Positions 17,008 to 22,951 of a stretch of DNA of 22,951 nt are shown here, piece after piece. The translations under genes and the position numbers were made by a program. Every line of letters starts with the position of its first letter. Position 1 is the first letter of the stretch. A model generated the notes under the pieces. It was not told the origin of the DNA and did not search any database. It saw only the letters and a program-made list of their open reading frames with translations. This DNA is from an uncultured Actinoplanes sp. (GTDB taxonomy: Bacteria; Actinomycetota; Actinomycetes; Mycobacteriales; Micromonosporaceae). The DNA is taken from contig NZ_CAKUCL010000104.1 of assembly GCF_934643405.1 (NCBI RefSeq), positions 1 through 22,951 of the forward strand, given 5' to 3'.

Positions 17008-17961
17008 ATGTACGACGTAGTGCTGCTCAGTTTGGCGGAGGGCACCGGGTCGGCGGGTGCCTGCGGCGCCTCGTGCGCCGGATGCTCCACCGTGTCGTGC
17101 GCCCCGCGCGTGCCCGTGCTGCAGTGCGCGGACGCGCTGACCGCGGCCGGCGCCCGGGTCGAGACCGTGGTCGCCGGGTCCGACCAGGAGATCGACGAGG
17201 TGCTCGCCCGCTTCGACGGCCCGCCCCGTCCGGACGGCCTGGCCTGGCCCGACCCGGACAGCAAGACGCGGCTGGTCGTCGCGACAGCCACCGACGGTCA
17301 GTTGCGCGCCGTCGTGCGCCGGCTCGTCCGCCGGTACGCCCCGCCGCCGAGCAAGCGTCCGGCCGACCTGGCCACCAATCGGACCGTTCCCGACCTCCCG
17401 CCCTTGGCGCTGCTGCCGCTCGACCCGTCCTCGACCACCGATCTCGGTGCTCAGCTCGGCCTGCCGCGCACGCCGGCGGCGGTGGCTTCGGCGGTGCTGA
17501 ACGGTTCGGTGCGACGGCTCGACCTGCTGCGCAACGACGGCGGCTCGGTCACCATCGACGGCGCGCTGATCGGCGGGTCGGACGACGAAGGCCGGGCGGT
17601 GCCGTGGCGCGGCCGGGTCGAGGTCGACGACGCGGTGCTCACCGACGGCACCGAGCCGGTCCTGGCCTGCGCGGTCGGCAACGCCGGCGGGTACGCCGAG
17701 TTCGACGGCTTCCGCCTGCTCGCCGAGGGCAACCCGGCGGACGGGTCGGTCGAGGTGGCGGTCGCGGTCCCGCAGGTCGTCCAGCAGCGGTTCCGGGGTA
17801 CGCGGGTACGGGTGGAGGTTCGCCGGGCGCGGGGGCGTGCGGTGTCCGTGCTGCCCCGCGACGGTGAGTTGCAGTTCCTCGACGACGGCGTCGCGGGATC
17901 GATGAACCGCAAGCGGTCCTGGTGGACCGAGGCCGGCGCCTGGGCGGTGTACGCGAGCTGA
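17008..17961 (+). CDS. Diacylglycerol-kinase-like protein with N-terminal Cys cluster and degenerate GGDGT motif
   Basis: A 317-residue protein 4 bases after purA. The C-terminal two thirds follow the YegS/DAGK layout: a beta strand and loop TRLVVATATDGQLRAVVRRLV (where active kinases have GGDGT), LALLPLDPSSTTDLGAQLGLPR (where they have a PLGTGNDLAR-like segment), NGSVRRLDLL, and DGSVEVAVAVP. The nucleotide-binding GGDGT and GTGND signatures are replaced by ATATDGQ and DPSSTTD, so kinase activity is doubtful. The N-terminal 40 residues hold five cysteines (19, 23, 26, 31, 40; CX3CX2CX4CX8C), possibly a metal or disulfide site. No signal peptide or membrane helix is seen. The similarity is from reading the sequence only; the role is unknown. 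Confidence 0.65.
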   Translation: MYDVVLLSLAEGTGSAGACGASCAGCSTVSCAPRVPVLQCADALTAAGARVETVVAGSDQEIDEVLARFDGPPRPDGLAWPDPDSKTRLVVATATDGQLRAVVRRLVRRYAPPPSKRPADLATNRTVPDLPPLALLPLDPSSTTDLGAQLGLPRTPAAVASAVLNGSVRRLDLLRNDGGSVTIDGALIGGSDDEGRAVPWRGRVEVDDAVLTDGTEPVLACAVGNAGGYAEFDGFRLLAEGNPADGSVEVAVAVPQVVQQRFRGTRVRVEVRRARGRAVSVLPRDGELQFLDDGVAGSMNRKRSWWTEAGAWAVYAS

Positions 17962-18015
17962 CCTTCTGTGCCAGGGTGAGGTGACACCGGTAGTTCGAGC
18001 GGGGAGGTCGCATCC

Positions 18016-19563
18016 GTGGAGGACGAGAACGCCGAGCGCGTCTACGTCCCAGGCACTCCGACGCCACCGCCCGACCGGGATGTGGAACCGCTGTGGACAC
18101 CGGAGGAACCGCCGACCCCGATCCACGGCGGCAAGCCCGTCCCGCACCCGGCCCCACCACCGGCCGTGCCCACCGCACCACCACCGGCCGTGCCGGTGCC
18201 ACCACCGCGCGCCATCCCGGTGCCGCGGCAGTTCACCCCCACCCAGGCCTGGCCCAACCTCGAGCCGCCGGCCCTCAACGGGAGCGCGCCCGCCGGATCG
18301 CCGGCCCTGGGCTCGCCCGCGGAGCCCGACCCCGCTGCGCCCAGTGCGCCGGACTCACCGTGGTCACAGCCGCCGCATCGCCCCCTTCCCGCCGCGGTCC
18401 CCCGGCCGCCGGAGCCCACGGCGTCGCCGCCCCCCTTCCCGCCCAAGCCGTACCCGCAGACCGCGCCGCCGGCGAATCCCCTCCCGCCGGCCTCCGCTCC
18501 GCCAACCGCGCCGCCGGGCCCCTTCCCGCCCACGCCGCCGCCTTCGCGGATGCAGCAGGCATCGGCCCCTGCCCCGCAGCAGCCCGCGCCTCCGGCCGAC
18601 CCGTTCCAAGACCTGCCGTGGGTCTCGGACGGCACACCGACCGCCGAGGAGTTCGCCCGCCGCCGGATGGCCAAGCCCGCCGAGCCCGTCGCCACCATGG
18701 GCGCCCGGGCGCTGCTCACCAAGGGCACGATGGGCCTGGTGCGGCTCGCCCCGGGCAAGCGCGAGATCGAGTACAAACAGGACATCGAGATGGTCCGCCG
18801 CAACTTCGGCGGCCTGCGTCAGGTGACCGTGGTCAATCCGAAGGGCGGCGCCGGCAAGACGGTCGCCGTGCTGCTGCTGGCGATGACGTTCGGTCAGAAG
18901 CGCGGAGGGTACGTGCTGGCCTGGGACAACAACGAGACCCAGGGCACTCTGGGCATGCGGGCGCAGCAGGACTTCCACGCCCGTACGGTCCGCGACATGA
19001 TGCGCGACCTGCACCTGTTCCGTGGCGCGCACGGCCGCGTCGGCGACCTCTCGCAGTATGTCCGCGCCCAGGGCGAGGGCATGTTCGACGTACTCGCCTC
19101 CGACGAGTCGGCTACCGCCGGCGAGATGCTCACGGCCGACGCGTTCGGTGAGATCCGCGAGATCGTCAGCCGCTTCTACAAGCTGATCTTCGTGGACACC
19201 GGCAACAACGTACGGGCGCAGAACTGGCAGGCCGCCATGGACGCCACCGACCAGCTGGTGATCACCATGTCCGCCCGGAACGACTCGGCCGAGACCGCCG
19301 CGCGCATGCTCGACCACTTGGAACAGACCGGCCGCCAGCGCCTGGTCCGTCAGGCGGTCAGCGTCGTCTCGATGCCCCCGACCCGCAAGGACATCGACCT
19401 GCCCGCGATCCAGCGCCACTTCGCCGCCCGGACGAGAGCGGTCCTGCTGGCGCCCTACGAGAAGCTGATCGACTCGGGCGAGCCGTTGCGGTACGGCCAG
19501 CTGTCGAACAACACCAAGGACGCGTGGCTGAAGATCGCCGCCGCGGTGGCCGAGGGCCTCTGA
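18016..19563 (+). CDS. ParA/MinD-family ATPase with long proline-rich N-terminus
   Basis: A 515-residue protein. GTG 18016 has GGGGAGG 8 bases before it. Residues 1-200 are Pro/Ala-rich and probably disordered, with repeats such as APPPAVPTAPPPAVPVPPP. From about 265 there is a SIMIBI ATPase domain: VVNPKGGAGKT with the deviant Walker A (Lys276 signature, Lys281), DNNETQGTLG in the position of switch I, and YKLIFVDTGNN as Walker B/switch II (about 390-398). The end is a regular ParA-like fold. This plan (Pro-rich segment plus MinD-like ATPase) resembles EspI-type proteins of type VII secretion and some chromosome- or cell-pole-associated ParA homologues. No ESX genes or parB-like partner are in view, so the process it serves is open. 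Confidence 0.82.
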   Translation: MEDENAERVYVPGTPTPPPDRDVEPLWTPEEPPTPIHGGKPVPHPAPPPAVPTAPPPAVPVPPPRAIPVPRQFTPTQAWPNLEPPALNGSAPAGSPALGSPAEPDPAAPSAPDSPWSQPPHRPLPAAVPRPPEPTASPPPFPPKPYPQTAPPANPLPPASAPPTAPPGPFPPTPPPSRMQQASAPAPQQPAPPADPFQDLPWVSDGTPTAEEFARRRMAKPAEPVATMGARALLTKGTMGLVRLAPGKREIEYKQDIEMVRRNFGGLRQVTVVNPKGGAGKTVAVLLLAMTFGQKRGGYVLAWDNNETQGTLGMRAQQDFHARTVRDMMRDLHLFRGAHGRVGDLSQYVRAQGEGMFDVLASDESATAGEMLTADAFGEIREIVSRFYKLIFVDTGNNVRAQNWQAAMDATDQLVITMSARNDSAETAARMLDHLEQTGRQRLVRQAVSVVSMPPTRKDIDLPAIQRHFAARTRAVLLAPYEKLIDSGEPLRYGQLSNNTKDAWLKIAAAVAEGL

Positions 19564-19601
19564 CAACTCCCCACACGGTGAACGGCACGTGTGGGGAGTT
19601 G
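19564..19601 (+). terminator. Hairpin terminator after ParA-like gene
   Basis: A perfect 13-bp stem (19564-19576 with 19589-19601) with a 12-nt loop starts at the base after the TGA. It lies between this gene and the convergent DUF3151 gene. Confidence 0.75.
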
Positions 19602-19641
19602 CGCCGAGGCGGCTCGGCCGCAGCCGGGAAACGCGGGCGGC

Positions 19642-20064
19642 TCAGGTCAGGGCGTCGGCCGCGGCCGGGTCGCTGTCGCGGAGGAACTGGGCGCAACGCG
19701 CGGCCTCGTCGGCCTCGCCGATCTCGGCGGCGGCCAGCGAGAGGGTGTGCAGGCAGCGGAGAAAGCCCCGGTTGGGCTCGTGCGACCAGGGCACCGGACC
19801 GTGGCCCTTCCAGCCGTTGCGGCGCAGGGCGTCGAGGCCGCGGTGGTACCCGGTGCGGGCGTAGGCGTAGGCGGTGACCGGCTCGCCGGCGGCCAGCGCG
19901 TCAGCGGCGAGAGCGGCCCAGCCGCCGCTGAACGCCGGGTGTGCCGCGGCGACGGCCTTGTAAGCGGCGGCGGTTCCGGTCTCTTCGGCCCCGGCGAGGG
20001 CCTTCTCGGCCTCCGCGTCGGCGGGCAGCAGGGTGGCCGGGGGCTCGGGAAGGAGATTCTGCAT
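19642..20064 (-). CDS. DUF3151 family protein
   Basis: A 140-residue soluble protein starting MQNLLPEPPATLLPAD, with a TPR-like run of short Ala-rich helices (FSGGWAALAADALAAGEPVTAYAYARTGYHRGLDALRRNGWKG, given here in part) and the conserved GPVPWSHEPNRGFLRCLH. This matches the actinobacterial DUF3151 family from memory. The function is unknown. The start is ATG 20064, where family similarity begins; a TTG at 20076 would add four residues. No clean Shine-Dalgarno is present. In Mycobacterium a DUF3151 gene also lies between purA and fba, so the neighbourhood is conserved. Confidence 0.85.
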   Translation of the reverse strand: MQNLLPEPPATLLPADAEAEKALAGAEETGTAAAYKAVAAAHPAFSGGWAALAADALAAGEPVTAYAYARTGYHRGLDALRRNGWKGHGPVPWSHEPNRGFLRCLHTLSLAAAEIGEADEAARCAQFLRDSDPAAADALT

Positions 20065-20150
20065 GCCCCTATTCAACCGGCCCCACCCGCAGGAATTCCG
20101 GCCGGGCCGCCCCCGGTCGCCCGAAGCGGAACGGTGATCCCGCCGCTGGA

Positions 20151-20156
20151 TACCCT
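20151..20156 (+). promoter_or_regulatory. Candidate -10 box of LOG-like gene (leaderless)
   Basis: TACCCT (TANNNT), part of TGGATACCCT, ends 7 bases before ATG 20164. This places the expected transcript start on or beside the initiation codon. No Shine-Dalgarno precedes the ATG, which agrees with a leaderless message. Confidence 0.4.
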
Positions 20157-20163
20157 ACGGTTC

Positions 20164-21372
20164 ATGCCCGGTGATCCGTTACAGCCCGTGCTCGGCGGCG
20201 AAGGTCCGTTCGACTCCACGGCTCTGGAAATTGAGTCTCGTGCCGAGTTCGACCTGCACTTCGCACGTCGCTCGCTCGCCGGGCTGGTCATTCTCGGGCT
20301 GCGGCTCGACCTCGACCCGCCCGATTTCACCGGGGTCGACGTGCGCGACACCCTGTTCGTGGGCTGCCGGCTCGCGGACGACGACGTCGAGATCGACCTG
20401 ATCCGGCGGGGCGCGCACCTGGTGCCGCCGTTCGAGGCCCGGCCCTATCCGACGCACCCGGCGACGCTCTACAGCCCGGAAGACCTCTCCTTCGGTTTCG
20501 CCCAGGACGGGTTCGCCGGGATGTACGACACCCAGGTCTACGAGCACTTCGTCACGCACGGTGGCGCCGCCCCGGACATCCGCGAGGCGCTCGCCCAGCG
20601 GCTGCACGACGCCGGAATCGACAACGCGCTGTTCAAGGCCCTCGCCGCCTGGGCCGCCCAGCGCGGGCATCACGGGCGGAAGGCGGTCGGGATCATGGGC
20701 GGCCACGCGGCGCCGCGCGGCTCGGCCGCCTACCGCATGGCGGCCACGCTGGCCTGGCGTCTCGCCTCGCTCGGCCGGCTCGTGGTCACCGGCGGCGGCC
20801 CGGGCGTGATGGAGGCGGCCAACCTCGGCGCCTACTTCGCGGCACGCCCGGCGCCGCAGCTGCAGAAGGCGATCGACATGCTGTCGGCCGCGCCGCACTT
20901 CGCGGATCACGACCCGTACACCGCGGCGGCGATCGCGGTGCGCAAGACCTATCCGGCCCCGCCGGCCGCGGTCACCGATGTGGTCGGCCGGCTACGGCAT
21001 GGTGGGCTCGCCCTGCCCACGTGGCTCTACGGGCACGAGCCCGCGAACCTGTTCGCCGGTCAGATCGGAAAGTACTTCTCCAACGCCGTACGGGAAGACT
21101 CGATCTTGCGGCTTTCCCGCGGTGGCATCGTCTTCGCGCCGGGCTGGGCGGGGACGGTGCAGGAGATCTTCCAGGCGGCGACGAAGACCTTCTATCAGAC
21201 CGACGGCCCGTCCGGCGCCTTCGTCTTCCTGGGCGTCGAGCACTGGCGTGAGCTCCCGGTGGAAGCGCTGCTGCGGCCGCTGCTCGCGAAGTCACCGCAC
21301 GGCGACCAGTCGCATCTGATCGTGGTGACCGACTCGCTGGACGTGGCGATGGCCGCGCTGGAGGGCAACTAA
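20164..21372 (+). CDS. LOG-like Rossmann-fold nucleotide-binding protein, long form
   Basis: A 402-residue protein. The C-terminal 230 residues carry the LOG/lysine-decarboxylase-like fold: KAVGIMGGHAAPRGSAAY, then VVTGGGPGVMEAAN (GGGPG at 210-214), and APGWAGTVQEIFQ (326-334) where classical LOG proteins have PGGxGTxxE. The second Gly is Trp here. The first 165 residues are an extra region containing SLAGLVILGLRLDLDPPDFTGVDV and DTLFVGCRL. Classical LOG enzymes release cytokinin-type bases from nucleoside 5'-monophosphates; for this long subgroup the substrate is unknown, so an N-glycosidase on nucleotides is only a hypothesis. The start is ATG 20164 (GTG 20134 in frame is possible). Its stop overlaps the convergent gene by 4 bases. 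Confidence 0.8.
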   Translation: MPGDPLQPVLGGEGPFDSTALEIESRAEFDLHFARRSLAGLVILGLRLDLDPPDFTGVDVRDTLFVGCRLADDDVEIDLIRRGAHLVPPFEARPYPTHPATLYSPEDLSFGFAQDGFAGMYDTQVYEHFVTHGGAAPDIREALAQRLHDAGIDNALFKALAAWAAQRGHHGRKAVGIMGGHAAPRGSAAYRMAATLAWRLASLGRLVVTGGGPGVMEAANLGAYFAARPAPQLQKAIDMLSAAPHFADHDPYTAAAIAVRKTYPAPPAAVTDVVGRLRHGGLALPTWLYGHEPANLFAGQIGKYFSNAVREDSILRLSRGGIVFAPGWAGTVQEIFQAATKTFYQTDGPSGAFVFLGVEHWRELPVEALLRPLLAKSPHGDQSHLIVVTDSLDVAMAALEGN

Positions 21373-21890
21373 GCGACGTGCACGCGCCGCCAGTTCGTGA
21401 CGGGCAGATCGTTCTCCGGCACGTCGGTGAGGCCGTTCTCGTCCATCGCGTTGTAGATCGCCAGCCGCGCGCCCTCGAACAGGAACTCGACCGCGTGCAG
21501 GATCCGCGGCCGCCAGTCCGCCACCGTGATCAGCTCGATGATGTTGACCGCGCGCAGCACGCGACCGCGCGCGTTGCGCAACGCCGCGTGCGGATCGGGC
21601 CGCCAGTCGAAGTGCTCGTACCAGTCGATCGGCACGTTGAGGTCGATCTGGTCCCACGTGATCGCACACTCGTCGAACTTACGGTGGGTAATCTCCACGT
21701 GGGTGATTCCAAAGTCGAGGATCACCGGGCCGTCCGCGAACCAGCCTCGTTCCGCCATGTCCCACATCAGCCAGCTCGACTGCAGGGTACGCCCGATGAG
21801 CCGCACAAACCTGTTGCGGTGAACGGCAGCGAGGGCCTCGGCGTCGTGATGCCACGCCGGTTCATAGCCTTCGATACCGAGCACGATCAT
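21369..21890 (-). CDS. Hypothetical Trp-rich protein
   Basis: A 173-residue soluble protein I do not recognise. It starts MIVLGIEGYEPAWHHD at ATG 21890, with GGAG 3-4 bases upstream (GTG 21884 is an alternative). It is rich in Trp (WLMWDMAERGW, DWYEHFDWRPD, ADWRPR, NWRR) and acidic residues, with no signal peptide, membrane segment or obvious catalytic motif. A central part (GPVILDFGITHVEITHRKFDECAITW, shown in part) has alternating hydrophobics suggesting beta strands. It converges on the LOG-like gene with a 4-base overlap in which CTAA supplies TAA to one strand and TAG to the other. Coding is supported by consistent third-position G/C use and a plausible Shine-Dalgarno. Confidence 0.72.
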   Translation of the reverse strand: MIVLGIEGYEPAWHHDAEALAAVHRNRFVRLIGRTLQSSWLMWDMAERGWFADGPVILDFGITHVEITHRKFDECAITWDQIDLNVPIDWYEHFDWRPDPHAALRNARGRVLRAVNIIELITVADWRPRILHAVEFLFEGARLAIYNAMDENGLTDVPENDLPVTNWRRVHVA

Positions 21891-21950
21891 GATCTCCGTT
21901 CAGGATCGGACGATCGTACCCATACCTCTGAGTAACACCGCAACACGAGA

Positions 21951-21981
21951 AAGGCCGGTCCCCTCTCCAGGGACCGGCCTT
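21951..21981 (-). terminator. fba terminator hairpin
   Basis: A perfect 12-bp stem (21951-21962 with 21970-21981) with a 7-nt loop lies 10 bases beyond the fba stop. On the minus strand it is followed by TCTCGTG directly after a TT-ending stem. Confidence 0.75.
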
Positions 21982-21991
21982 CACGCGACGA

Positions 21992-22951
<960 letters not shown>

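Noticed and set aside
17062..17088. CX3CX2C in the protein at 17008 as a radical SAM motif
   Set aside because: The spacing matches Cys19/23/26, but there is no TIM-barrel sequence, no GGEP-like motif and no aromatic before the last Cys. The rest of the protein is DAGK-like.

Overview
The window is high-GC chromosomal DNA from an actinobacterium, most likely of the Micromonosporaceae (Actinoplanes/Micromonospora type). This rests on strong codon bias, frequent GTG starts, TANNNT-type -10 boxes, and two actinobacterial families of unknown function (DUF3073 and DUF3151). The order purA ... DUF3151 ... fba also recalls the mycobacterial chromosome. Family names come from reading the proteins; no search was run.

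The backbone is a de novo purine locus. Minus-strand genes are purF-purM (4496 to 1745), purS-purQ-purL (10641 to 7059), an MFS transporter gene overlapping purB (13673 to 10987), and purD (15586 to 14345). purA (15711-17003) diverges from purD. Together they encode amidophosphoribosyltransferase, the three-subunit FGAM synthetase, AIR cyclo-ligase, GAR synthetase, adenylosuccinate lyase and adenylosuccinate synthetase. purN, purE/K, purC and purH are not in the window. Between these blocks lie an SCP-like protein gene (4596-5045), a secreted/membrane protein with a Gly/Tyr/Gln-rich tail (5123-6997), and an SCP2 protein (13855-14307). Downstream of purA are a degenerate diacylglycerol-kinase-like protein with an N-terminal Cys cluster, a proline-rich ParA/MinD-type ATPase, DUF3151, a LOG-like Rossmann protein, an orphan Trp-rich protein, and the 3' part of class II fructose-bisphosphate aldolase (fba).

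The most interesting part is at the left edge. Between the DUF3073 tail (1-150) and purM sits a compact two-gene cassette: a radical SAM/SPASM enzyme (464-1588) and a 74-residue peptide (271-495) whose start codon lies inside the enzyme's 3' end. The peptide has an acidic/helical leader and ends in WNHFENIPTFYNWNNRPR, a dense run of aromatic-X-Asn/His triplets. This is the signature of a ribosomal peptide (RiPP) carrying several three-residue cyclophanes. A near-perfect 15-bp inverted repeat lies directly upstream of the enzyme's probable promoter. The cassette has no local protease, exporter or regulator gene.

Intergenic regions are short. Most convergent gene ends carry strong GC-rich hairpins. 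The only gene-free stretch over 300 bases (10642-10986) holds the purS promoter region, the purB terminator and a cluster of small palindromes.
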